NCBI GenBank assembly: GCA_008973525.1
Contig: WACJ01000327.1
Coordinates: 288,499 to 352,498 of the forward strand
Direction: 5' to 3'
DNA length: 64,000 bases
From: Stenopsyche tienmushanensis
Lineage: Eukaryota; Arthropoda; Insecta; Trichoptera; Stenopsychidae
The translations under genes and the position numbers were made by a program. This document shows positions 36,053 to 47,164 of this stretch, piece by piece; the stretch's first letter is position 1; each line of letters starts with the position of its first letter. The notes under the pieces are model-generated. The model was not told the DNA's origin, did no database searches, and saw nothing but the letters and a program-made list of their open reading frames with translations.

Positions 36053-39000
36053 TTAGTCTACTTCGGGATTCTTATCGACAGCGGGCTTCTTTTGAAAAAT
36101 GAAGATGCAGTACATTGCTGAAAAAATAGAAATAATATATATAAATCACCATAACTTTACGATGGAAAAGGCAGTTCTACTCGGTATTTTTTGAATCCAA
36201 ACTATATTCTAATGCTAAATAAAGTATATGTTTAGTTGTTTTAACACTTTTTTAATGTGTTATAAATTGGCATTCCACACAAATAAATAATTGACGTCTA
36301 CATGTTAGTATGTCTTGCAACGTTCCACTTCATGGAGGTGAATGTCTCAATAAATATCATACCTTATCTGGATATATAGGGATCTTATTATTCACTTGCG
36401 TGAATGTTAATGTAAACAAATAAAACATTATGGTAAATGTTCTGTGATTTATACGTATCTATAAAAAAATCGAGTGTTTACGTTTAAATAAATACGCAGA
36501 ATTAAGGAGAATAAGGTGATAAGCTTAGCGATGGTTTTAGCCCGCTACGCGTAACGATTTGCCCATAAACATTAGCCGCCTAAGATGCGTTAATATCATA
36601 AATAAGGTCACCGCCTCCTGTAGATTTAAACCCGAGATCATTGAATCATAGTTCGATCACTTAATCGCGAGAATTTCATTTAGAATATCACATGTACATT
36701 TTGTACAAAATTGTATGACTGTCCTACGTAAAAATAGTGTCTTCCAAGTGGTAAGACAATTTTATATCGCCCTAAAAAATAAAATATCCGCCTCTTATCT
36801 GGGCCCACGTCATCAAGCGATTATCTACTTAGACAAATTATTTCAATGTCCACCACCTTCAAGTTCGTGGAAAACTTGATAAATACTCAAAAATCAAGAT
36901 AATATCATAAAGTATATCAGCTTATTGCAAAGTAAAGTTTCGTATATCTTTAACGATTAAGCTTTGAGAACATAAAAATAAATATTAACATCGTAGTGCA
37001 ATCACACACAGTCCACTTCTTCAATATTAACCCATTCGGACCGGAGAACAGACATGCTATGCTCAACTTGTAAATCCACTTTTCTGTCAGCTCCAGCACA
37101 GCGTGTAACAAGCTTGATAATGAATCAAACTCAATAAATGAACGTTGTTCAACTATTTTTGACTATTAATGTGTTGCGAAAATAAAAGGACAGGGTTGCC
37201 GTGAAAGCCTGCCAATTTACTTCTGAAGGAGTAGATTTTGCAAAGGATTATTCGGTTAATGACGCCACTCCAGAACAGTCAAAGGGGAATAACAAAATTG
37301 GTCAACGACAAGAATGATGCGAGTATCTTAACACATTACGGGCCGCTGAATTGGGGCAAATGTGGGAGATCACATATTTAGTCGTTAAATTTCACAGTGA
37401 AAAAAATGTTTTTTCTATAATTTTAGTTTTTTAGTCAAGTCTTAAATATATATAAGACCATCTCTCGGCAAAACTAGAAAAAAATATTGCGTTGATATAT
37501 ATTTTTTTGTACGTCAAGTTCAAATAACGAAACTCTCGAAAACACGCGTTTACGCGTGAACGGACCGCAATGTGTTAATTATCAAAACAAACGCCTGTTC
37601 TCAAGACAACACAAACGAAAGTCGTCTTACCTTTGTTGAAAGAGCTTAATAGCTTATCCGACGATAGCAATTTCAGTTAATTATACCTACATAATATGAC
37701 GGTTAAAATATTCTTTAGAATACGAATTTTTATCGAATAGTAAGAATGAATATTTACAAGTTTTTTATTAAAAAAATTAAAAATATATTATATGCTATCG
37801 ATGCATGAGTGTATGATGAGACGCAAGACACCAGTCTCTGTCTCACGATTTCCGGTCTAATTTGTAATATGTTTGCATTACAAAAGAAAATATAGTGTAC
37901 CTTGCTTGACCTGCCTACGTTTATTAGTTAAAATTTGTCTCTCTCTTTCTCTCTTTATGGACCGTTAACACATATGCTGTGTTTTTGTGAAAATTTTACC
38001 TGAAGTCTGTACACAATTTCAACTCAACGTTTTTTAAACAAATAACGGACTTTAGCAAAATCTTTTCTGAAATATCAACGACCATGAGTTAATAGTAAAA
38101 TATCAATTTATCAATATCAAAACAGATTTTTCTTTTTCATTAAATCCTTCCAGTGACATCTTTTCGAAGAAATTAAAACATTTTCTTCTGTGCGATAGTC
38201 TGAGACCCATTTTAAATCAGATTACCAAAAGACTCACTGAGTCATCAAGCATTAAGAATTTAAACTCACATATGAGTCTCTCGTTGCGAAAAGGTTAGAG
38301 AAAATATGCATTGGAGGAATTCCTTATGATTAAAAATGTAAATAATTAAACACTCACAGACGATTTCCCATTCTTCTTTTGACATGGTTCCAACTAACTT
38401 CGATTCATCTGAGGATTCGAAATGCTTGACAGCATGTTCGTAGGTCGCACATTTAGCGCCTGTTTCGGTATCGCGTCGATTAACCGTTTCGAGGCTCTCC
38501 ATCTTCATCAACAGTTCGGAACCCTCAGTTTTTTTCTCTCTGAAATAGTCTTCGAAGTTCATTCGGAGCACGAGTTCCAAGTCAAACTTCTTCGCGAGTT
38601 CCTCGAGCACTGGGAAATACACAAGAAATTCAGGACAATCGACTACTCCCTCCAGATGAAAATTATATTTGGCGCCGAAGAGAGGAATGTCGGTTTTGAA
38701 ATCGAATTCGGGTTCGATTTTAAAGAGGCTATTTCCGAAAGCGCCTCCTTCGGCTTTCAGTCTTTGAATAATGCGAAAAGCGTCGGGCAAAGTTCCGACG
38801 AAGTGACCGCCGGGCCGCAGCGTCTCAGAAGCATTTCGGAGTAGACCTTCGGCACGCGAGAGGCTCTCGAAGCTGTAATGGAGGGCGAACTGGCAGCTGG
38901 TAACGTCGACGGGAAAAGCAGCGTGCGGTCGCGAGGCTATGCGCTCCCGCGTACAATCAGCGGTCACGAACACCGCCCGGAAGAGGTTAGCATGTCGCTG

Positions 39001-39418
39001 CCTCAGCGACCGATATTTCCGCTCGCATTCATCGATAGAAGCCTCCGCAATGTCAGCACACACCTAAAATAGAAAAAAAGCCACATAAAACACAGCTTAA
39101 ATTGAAAGGGACCACACAACTCTTCAGACTCACCAAGCGATCGATGTTGGCGGCTTTCCATTTGAAGAGATCGCCCCCTTTACCGCAACAGAGATCGAGT
39201 GCGGCTCTTATGCCTTTGTATTCATTTCGATCGCTGGCATCTTGGATGAGCATAGATTTGACCCAATTGTTAAAATTGCGTAAATAAAAAATGGGTGACG
39301 TCCGCCGGTCCCGTAGATCACAGGCCGGCCGATTATTATAATGCTCCGCTACAACCGGCGCCGACATAGCACCTTTACTGACAATCAGTGTTGCCAGCTC
39401 AGTTGCCCATAACCCCAT
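36053..39418 (-). CDS. RNMT: mRNA cap guanine-N7 methyltransferase
   Basis: Three exons on the minus strand: 39418-39134, 39063-38358, 36117-36053; 351 residues. The enzyme methylates the N7 of the GpppN cap using S-adenosylmethionine in the nucleus. Visible motifs are HYNNR and FYLRNFNNWVKSMLI, the SAM-binding motif I LDLCCGKGGD (74-83) followed by LFKWK, CADIAEASIDECERKYRSLR, FPVDVTSCQFALHYSFESL, GGHFVGTLPDAFRIIQRL and FLVYFPVLEELAKKFDLELV. The last small exon restores the family end (SMYCIFIFQKKP) after a 2.2-kb intron full of repeats. The acidic N-terminal region of about 100 residues found in many animal RNMTs is missing; only about 25 residues precede the domain. M18 (39367) is an alternative start. 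An unseen upstream exon is possible. Confidence 0.92.
37031..37860 (+). mobile_element. TTAA-type MITE family A, copy in RNMT intron 2, interrupted
   Basis: The copy begins after TTAA (37027-37030) with CCCATTCGGACCGGAGAACA and ends around TCACGATTTCCGGTCTAA. It matches the copy at 60806-61357 along its length, but is split by a second element at 37332-37574. Its right inverted repeat is degraded. An internal palindrome (GAGACGCAAGACACCAGTCTC) lies near its right end. It has no coding capacity. Confidence 0.7.
37332..37574. mobile_element. TTAA-flanked MITE family B, 243 bp, nested in A
   Basis: Inverted ends CACATTACGGGCCG and (reverse complement of the right end) CACATTGCGGTCCG differ at two of 14 positions. 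TTAA lies on both sides (37328-37331 and 37575-37578). The same 243-bp element is at 42953-43195. The equivalent of its insertion site in the related A copies reads GAGTATCTTAATTATC with one TTAA, so both the boundaries and the duplication are shown by comparison. TTAA duplication is the mark of piggyBac-type transposition. Confidence 0.9.
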
Positions 39419-40114
39419 CGTATTGAGCTTGCACCAAAAACCTTCTACATTTTATAAAATTCAAATGTTTTGCTATTACTTATTGAGTAATGAAACGAAT
39501 AAACACAAAATAAATGCATACATATACAACTGAATACATTACTATTAAATAAATAATGATTAGAGCATTTTCTTATTTATAATATGAAAAAGTTTAATTT
39601 CAATTTAAAATAATAAATATTGGATAATCAAGTAAAGCAAAGTAAATAAATAGTTAGCATTAATAATTTATTTTAGATTATTGACTGTGTGCGTTCATTT
39701 TATTAATTTGTCACAGATTCCACTTATTATCTTATATAAAATAGTTTATTTTGAAAAATTTTATGCGTATTACATGAAATTTGAAATAAAATAATTGAAT
39801 AATTTTTAAACTCTTTTTTAAATATAAATTTTAAGAAAATAACAGCATTTTTAATTGTTACGTTTGAAATATTTTTAAATGCAATACGTAAATTATAAAA
39901 AAAATTAATATAAAAAAATTTGATTTTTATGATCTAGTATTAGATCAATAGCTATTTTTGAGATCAAATAAATTGATTATAATAGGCACGTTCGAATATT
40001 AACGACGAATAAAAACGGTTTTTGGCTGACAATATATGTGTCTGGCAACATTACCGTAACGATACCGGTAGAAGTTTGAAGCAGTCGTTTCGGCAGGTGG
40101 GTGCGTCCCGTACA
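39419..40114. promoter_or_regulatory. Upstream region between divergent RNMT and feo genes
   Basis: About 700 bp separate the start codons. It is very A+T-rich from 39440 to 39980 and turns mixed just before the feo start. Both promoters or 5' UTR exons are expected here. No clear core motif. Confidence 0.3.
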
Positions 40115-43100
40115 ATGATGGATCCAGCGATGTCGCGCTTCTCTCCTGAAGATGTCGAAATATTGTAAGTTTTCTTGATTAACTTCGCGATTTAACACTT
40201 CCTAAGCTATGAGTGTGGGCGCCGAAGAGTTTTTGCGCTCAAACATTATACAGTTGTAACCGCCTTCTTTGAATGTTACCAACCGCTGACATCAAAGTTG
40301 AAAAATAAACACTAAATTCTCTGCTAACATATCGGTTTGAAGCGCAAATACTGTCGACGAATGGATTTCGGACCGATTTCTGCTTTGGAAATGTGTTTGT
40401 AAAATATTTTTGTCACTACTGACATCATTGACTCGAAGTGACCGTTGAAGTCGAGTCATGCGATATTTTCTTCAAGTATTGATGTGACTTTCAATATTAA
40501 TGTTTTGTAATAATATTAGTCTGTATTGTCATAATAATTTGTTGTCAAATGTGCGCATTTTTTTTTAGTTATGTAAATAATTCTATCACAGTTGCATCTA
40601 ATTCAATTGGTTGTTTTGTAGTTTGGAGACTGTTAAGACCATAGCAGAAAATGCTGAAGTAATGATTCAGAATTTGAACGAAAATTGGAAGATTCTTGGA
40701 GTAGATAATAAAACGCGTCAAATCCGCACTAAAAATCTTGTTGCTTTTGTACAAGAGCGTTATGACGAAGTAGTTGAAGAAACCGAAGAGAAGGTCAAAT
40801 CGATTACTGAAGAAATTGAGAGTAAGCATTTGATTTATTCCTGATGTTTCTTTGTTTTTAATTATTTTCCTATAATGTGTTGCATTTTATTATAATCATT
40901 ATAATTTGAATGAACAATCTTTTAAAAAAGCTTGCATGTTCTAGCTCTTTTTATGAATTCGAATGTCCTTTATTTTGAAATTAACAATTGTATTGCATAT
41001 TTCAAGATACAATCTCATACCTCAAAATACACACTTATTGAGAAATACACGATATGTAGAATCAGGGCTTTGCATTGTTATTTTTTCACTTCGGTTTTGG
41101 GTTTGGTAATGTTTCTTACATTTATATCGGTTTGGGTAACGGTTTTCGTTCCATTCCGGTTCATAGCCTTGTAAGAAAAATATGTGGATGAAATATGATC
41201 AGATTGTCCTATTTTTGACGGGACAGTCCCAATTTTTGCCACATAATATTGAGATCATTATAGGAAACAGTGTGTATCGCGAGCTTCTAATACCACCAAG
41301 TAAAAGTTCTTCAAACACATACTTTTACTATTATGCGGGAAAAAATATACGATCTTTCAACAAAGACGCTCAATTTTTAAATGTTAATGAAACAAGTTGT
41401 GTGTGAGATATCCACTCAATTTTTATTTTATTTGAAAGAATATTTTATGACATTAAGGGGGAAATCAGTTTAGACGGTTTGAAAAATCAATCTATTTTAT
41501 AAATTATTAGTAAAACTATCCAAAAAAAAGTTTCACAACAAAATTCCGATTTTTTCCGATGTTATGAACACAAATCGGTGTTGGAGCACACAACATGTAA
41601 TACGGAGTGGCCACACAGTAGACATGTTGTTCACTACCTAGTTCTACAGTTAAAAATGCCACAACCTCGATTACTTAAAAGCTAGAATGTAGGTGTTTTG
41701 GAGCCAATCGCCAAATGGCCGTGTTGAAACTTTTGTTCGCATTTTGTGTGTGACCACCTAAACATCTCCTCAGCAATTCATCTTTCAATAAATTTTCATA
41801 TATCGGATGAATTGCTTTTTGAAGGTTGAGGCGTAATGGAGAACAGTGCGCTTCAGACTCCGTTCCAAGAGCTTTAGCTTTCTGCCACTTGTACCAGCTG
41901 TCATCTCCCTCTGAACAGTTGTGATATTGTGGATTGTTGTCTGTTGATATCATGAGTTGAAAAGTTGCCATCTTCGTCTTCTTCATGTCTTCGAAACTAT
42001 TCACATTACTCCAAATGGCTAAACCGTAATATATACTGACCTTTTTCACCAAAGCTTCCAGTATTGCCTAATGAACTTGAATTGATTTTTTTTGATCCAC
42101 ACTTGCAATTGACAATGATCTTAAAACCGAGGCCACGTATTCCAGATTTTTTTTCTCTGAAAGACAATTCTCAATTCTCTGAAGCTTTAAATATATTACG
42201 AAGTGTTTCTTATCCCAATGCAACATACAAATATTGACAACCAATGATCGTAACGTCAGCAAGAAGGACTTAACAGAGGGAGGGGGGACTTTTGAAATTT
42301 GTTTTCAAAGATGATATCTTCTCTTCGGCATATTTATTTGCTCTACTATCAACTGGCTGTGGTAACGATGCTTGGATGTGTCTCATAATGGACATTGACT
42401 CGCTCTAAACTCAATTGGCTCTGCGAATCTCAAGTTGGAGATTCCCACTTGGAACCCCGATTTCATTGAACTAAGGTTAACTCCCAACTGATCTACTCGT
42501 TCTCTGCTCCTTTCTTCTCCTCGGCTTAATGATTTTAGTCATCAAACCAGAAACCTTTTTGTAACTGATACTCATTGTGATAGCTTCCTTGCAAGGCAGT
42601 TTCGGAGTGTATCATTATCTATGTATCATCACTCCTTTGTAAGATATTTCCTTTAAAAGTAAATTGACAGGTTTGCATGGCAACCCCATTCTTTTTATTT
42701 TTGTAACTCATTCATAACTGGTATTGATCACAACATTTTGATGTTTATCATGTACGATGCCATGTCACCCAGATACATGTGACATGGTGGGAACAATGAC
42801 AGCAATCAGCCAAGCTTATTTATCTAAGTTAACCATTTTGAACCGGAGATCAGACATGCCATGCTCTAATGTAAATTCTGCTTTCTGTTGTTAAACTATT
42901 TTTGCCTATTAGCCAAGTACCTATTATCCCATACGTACTTGTGTCATATTAACACATTACGGGCCGCAGAATTGGGGCAAATGTGGGACATCACATATTT
43001 AGTTGTTAAATTTCACAGTAAAAAAAATTTTTTTTCTATAATTTTAATTTTTTAGTCAAGTCTTAAATATATATAAGACCATCTCTCGGCAAAACTAGAA

Positions 43101-46100
43101 AAAAATATTGCGTTGATATAATTTTTTTTGTACGTCAAGTTCAAATAACTAAACTCTCGAAAACACGCGTTTACGCGTGAACGGACCGCAATGTGTTAAT
43201 ATGGGCCCCAAATGCAATATTTTACATTCATTTTAAAATCATATTTTTTTATTTTTATTGATTTAGCTACTTTTTAAACATGTTTTTCAATTTATAGAAT
43301 TATACGATGAGTTTACTAAACTAATTGTGTGCTTAAACGTCAATGCAAAAACTTCATATAAAAATGAAGAAACGCTCATATCGCAAAGGGAGGTTCTGGA
43401 AAAAGACCTGGAAGGGTAAGCATATTTTATTATTACATTGTGTTTATTTTTTTGATTCAGTTTGATGAAGCTTATGTCGTTGATTTACATGACATTTTTT
43501 TTTAATCTAAGGTTGAGGCATATGCTGAAAGTGAGGACACAAAAAATTTCTAATCTCAACGATTGGCAAAAAAAGCTCTACAGACTGTTGGGCTGTCCTC
43601 AAAAAAGCTTCTCCGAGTATCCTTTACCTTCTGAAGAAGCGGTTAAAAATTTTGAAATTTATCTTGAAGAACAACAAAAGGAATTCGAGAAGCGAATTCA
43701 AATTTTCCTAGAGAAGCAAACCATTATTAAATCTCTGATAAGTAAGTTGCTTTAATCCATTCTTCATGCAATACTATTTGAACTATTTTTATTTAGTGTA
43801 TATACTTTTAGATGAACTAGAATTGGAATCATCCGACTCATTTCAAAGGTATATCATTGAATCAACAAGTGATGATTTTATCGCAACCGATTCTAATATG
43901 GCGAGGTTGACAATAGTCCATGATTCTCTTTTTGATCTTTTGGAATCCAGGAAAACAGAGGTAAAATGACGTTGATTTTAAAAATACTTGATTACTATAT
44001 TGTAAACATTTGATTAATTTACAACAAATTTTGTTTTATTTGCAGATATTGGAAATGCGAGAACGTTTAGCCATGCTTTGGGAAAGGCTTGAAGAACCTG
44101 CTTCATTCCGTGCAACATTTTTAGCACAATATCCTGGTTATTCACGCACAACCGAAGAAGCTATAAATAATGAACTTGAACGATGTGAGGAGAAGAAACG
44201 GCAAAGTTTTAAGGTATTTATTTATCAAATTAGCATTTAATTAAATGACTGATATATATTTATCAATAATAAATATTAATGCCCACAATTTATCTGTTGT
44301 AGCAATTTATTGGTAAAATTCGACACGAAATTAAGGAAATGTGGGATTCTTGTTTTTATAGTTCATTACAAAGAGACAAATTTGCTGCATTTTACTATGA
44401 TAAATATGATGAAGATGTTCTTGTACGTCATGAGGAATATTTGGAAGGGTTGAATAAATTTTATAATAAATACAAGTACGTATTATTTGAATATATATGT
44501 AAAACAAGTAAATAGAAGATTTTTTTATCATAACTTATATAAAATAATAATATTTTAGACATATTTTTGAACTATACAAAGAAAGGCAGAAGTTATGGTT
44601 AAAATGGAAAGAATTAGAGGAGAAATCTAATGAACCGGGTCGATTTAACAATCGTGGAGGACAGTTGCTACGCGAAGAGAAAGAACGCAAAATTGTTTCA
44701 AACCAGGTATATTAATAAAAGCATCATTAATAAATTTAAAAAAACACGTTATTATAATTCATAATATTTACTCTCTTGTTTATAATAGCTCCCGAAAATT
44801 GAAAAAGAACTGTCTGAGTTTAACGCAGAATACGAATCAGAAACCGGCATGCCGTTTATGATCAATGGTCGAAATTTAGTTGAGAGTATGCAAGACGATT
44901 GGAATAAAAAAAATGAGGTATTGTATTTTGTTCTCTTGCCGTTTTTTTTACTTGTAGCGTATACAACTAATTTCTATGATTTTTTAAAGGAGCGACAACA
45001 CAAATTATCCGCACGTAAACAACGAGCAGCGCCCACAACCCCCATGTCAGTCCCACGTTCTGCACCCAATGCTCATCGTATTTTACCATTGATGAACAAA
45101 GATACATTAACTGCAGTTAAACGGTAACTATTTTTATTTTTGTTATCAAAAAAGTACAAAAAATCATGACATCATATAAAAAATCATGTAATTTTATAGA
45201 CGATTAAGTCCGCGCAGTTCTCCTCATACTTCCAAAGCCTCTCATAGTCTTGTCCGGCGGCTACATTTTACTCCGAGTACACCTGGAACTCCACGTGATC
45301 TCAATAGATCTAGATCTAAAAGTGGAAAGTCTGTTCCAGTTCTGGCTGTCAACGGATGTATATTGAAAACGAAAAAGGTAATATTTTATCACCATAAATC
45401 CTCTATTTATTCTGTTTTTGTATGAAGTGCCAATTAATATTATTTTCACCCAGAAGCTAGGGAGACTATGTCAAGAATCAAAGGGCAAGCGACGTTCTCG
45501 TAAATCACGCAGTCAAAGTCCTTCTAGACTGAATAAAAGTCAACGAAGGGATATTCAAGAGAGGTCTATTTCATCTTATTCAGATTTTCAGGTAAGATCA
45601 TTTTTGAAATGTAAATTTATTCAAAATGATTGGGCGTGTGAATAAGTTCCTGCTGTTCCAGCAGTATAACAATTGAGTGCATATAGCTTAAGTGGTGAAG
45701 TACTATAACCTCACAGCATATCAAATCTGCAGTCACGAAGGCTATCCGCTTTCTGCAAGGTCACCAGATTATCAGGACCTCTCAATTATCATGGCCATGA
45801 TAATTGTGTATACTACACTGTTTGTCAATATCGTTTGTTATGCAGCAGCGGGTGCACAGGCTGGATTATTCCAGGTGGCACAGGCGCCAGGGCATAATTT
45901 TGATAATCATAACTGATAATCATTATGAAAGCTTATAGGACAGTCTTAGCTGCAGCGCTGTCTGTTCTGGCGGGTTTTCTACCCCTGGACTTGCAGTTGC
46001 AGGGGTAGAAAACCCGGGATCTGTTGGACACAGACTGGCTGGTCCCCATACATGTCACTTTGTTATGAATATGGTTTAAAAACAGAATGAGTGTTTAGAA

Positions 46101-47164
46101 GTTGAAGCTCAATTGTATGTGTTGTCTTGAGAACAGGCGTTTGTTTTGATAATTAAGATACTCTCATCATTATTATCATTGACCAATTTTGTTATTCCCC
46201 CTTGACTGTTCTTGAGTGGCGTCATTAGCCAAGTACTCCTTTGCAAAATCTACTCCTTCAGAAGTAAATTGGCAGGCTTTCATGGCAACCCTGTCCTTTT
46301 ATTTTCGTAACACATTAATTGGCAAAAATAGCTGAACAACAGAAAGCAGAATATTAAGAAATATTCTATAGATACGAACGAATATTGTGTGCTATCAACA
46401 GAGTGAAGCACACAATATTTGAAGCACACATTCACACATTTTAGGTAGTGAAGATACCTAAAATGGGTAGATTCTTGGATAGCCTCAAAAGATTTGTCGT
46501 TTCTTTGATGTGGAATTCAAATGCTGCCAGAAAGTTGGACAAAAATAGGGGGCTAGCGATAGGCAATACCTAAATTGACTTTTTTACTTGACTTGAAAAA
46601 CAGCAAACTTATTCACACACCTGGTAATGATTTTTTTTCCCTGTCAGAGTTTACATTAATTCTTGATGATTATCTTTTCAGGAACATCTCAACAGTGATG
46701 CCACTGCGAGGAGCTCAGCGATAACCGGACGTATATTGCGTTCACACAATCAGAAAGATGGACATAAATATCAACCCGACGGTCAGTCTTTTTATCTCGA
46801 TGATATAAAAGAGAATTTGTCTCCAGCTGAAAATATCACCGTCAAAGAAAAATACACGTTCAATGGCAAGTCAAACTGTACACCTTCCAATAAAGGAAAA
46901 GAAAATGTTCAATCAGAAACTCCCGATTTAAAATTGAAAAACAATATCAATGTTTTTGCAACTCCTTTACGACCAGCCGTCAAAAACAATAAATCCACTT
47001 CTATTCAGCGACAAAATACGGTGACTCTTGCTTCGCCATCTGTTCATAATTCCACGCGACCTCTACGTCGTTCAAACAGTTCGCACAATTTGAGAACAAA
47101 TACAGCGAGTCCGTATATGTCTCCAAAAATTCAATTCACTTCAAAGATGCGTTTGATAATTTGA
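40115..47164 (+). CDS. feo: PRC1/MAP65/Ase1-family microtubule bundler (fascetto)
   Basis: Thirteen exons: 40115-40164, 40622-40821, 43298-43415, 43512-43741, 43812-43960, 44046-44213, 44303-44475, 44559-44706, 44789-44917, 44990-45123, 45200-45377, 45454-45591, 46682-47164; 765 residues, all phases agree. The protein cross-links antiparallel microtubules of the spindle midzone in cytokinesis. The first 340 residues are charged helical coiled-coil sequence. The conserved microtubule-binding part includes MRERLAMLWERLEEP, IKEMWDSCFYSSLQRDKFAA, and RFNNRGGQLLREEKERK followed by the LPKIEKEL helix and PFMINGRN. The last 280 residues are Ser/Arg/Pro-rich with many SP and TP sites (FTPSTPGTPRD, ATPLRP), expected Cdk and Polo targets. 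Two start codons lie in tandem (40115, 40118). Introns 2 and 12 are expanded by transposons. Confidence 0.95.
41675..42262 (-). pseudogene. Mutator/Kolobok-like transposase relic in feo intron 2
   Basis: The minus strand encodes VSIYYGLAIWSNVNSFEDMK, then a DNNPQYHNCSEGDDSWYKWQ block with Cys and Trp residues, and LLRRCLGGHTQNANKSFNTA followed by IWRLAPKH. These blocks recur in insect proteins described as Mutator-like transposase domain proteins, with a Cys-Leu-Gly-Gly-x-Thr-Gln-Asn signature. An upstream piece (42262-42068) is in another frame. The copy is broken and sits antisense in the intron. Confidence 0.6.
42833..42948 (+). repeat. Fragment of MITE family A in feo intron 2
   Basis: It starts after TTAA (42829-42832) with CCATTTTGAACCGGAGATCA and shares CATGCTCTAATGTAAATTC and TTTCTGTTGTT with other A copies. 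After about 90 bases it becomes rearranged (an ATTAGCCAAGTAC piece fits the opposite strand of A). It abuts MITE B at 42953. Confidence 0.55.
42953..43195. mobile_element. TTAA-flanked MITE family B, second 243-bp copy
   Basis: It matches 37332-37574 with the same length and only scattered substitutions. TTAA lies at 42949-42952 and 43196-43199. It has the same ends (CACATTACGGGCCG / CGGACCGCAATGTG) and the same subterminal palindrome ACACGCGTTTACGCGTGA. It lies 100 bp upstream of feo exon 3. Confidence 0.88.
45971..46016. repeat. Perfect 17-bp hairpin with 12-base loop
   Basis: CGGGTTTTCTACCCCTG (45971-45987) is exactly repeated in inverted form at 46000-46016 around a GACTTGCAGTTG loop. 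It lies inside the intron 12 element and would fold strongly in the transcript. Confidence 0.85.
46119..46352 (-). mobile_element. MITE family A, reverse copy with empty TTAA site
   Basis: Reverse-complement match to the middle of the A copies (TTGAGAACAGGCGTTTGTTT, TTGACTGTTCTTGAGTGGCG, CTTCAGAAGTAAATTGGCAG). The single TTAA at 46153-46156 corresponds to the site where element B is inserted at 37.3 kb. Both outer ends are missing. It is nested in the intron 12 element. Confidence 0.65.

Larger units (their letters stand above)
45636..46618. mobile_element. Inverted-repeat element filling feo intron 12, about 983 bp
   Basis: The left end reads GTGTGAATAAGTTCCTGCTG and the reverse complement of the right end reads GTGTGAATAAGTTTGCTGTT: 13 identical bases followed by a related stretch. 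No transposase is recognised. The element contains a perfect 17-bp hairpin (45971-46016) and a family A MITE in reverse orientation. It begins only about 45 bases after the exon 12 donor. Confidence 0.6.

Noticed and set aside
37930..37960. CT-rich tract in RNMT intron 2 as a regulatory repeat
   Set aside because: Short, imperfect microsatellite of a kind common in introns.
38422..38844. 140-codon plus-strand frame
   Set aside because: It lies exactly antisense to RNMT exon 2 and has no family features; a shadow of the real gene.
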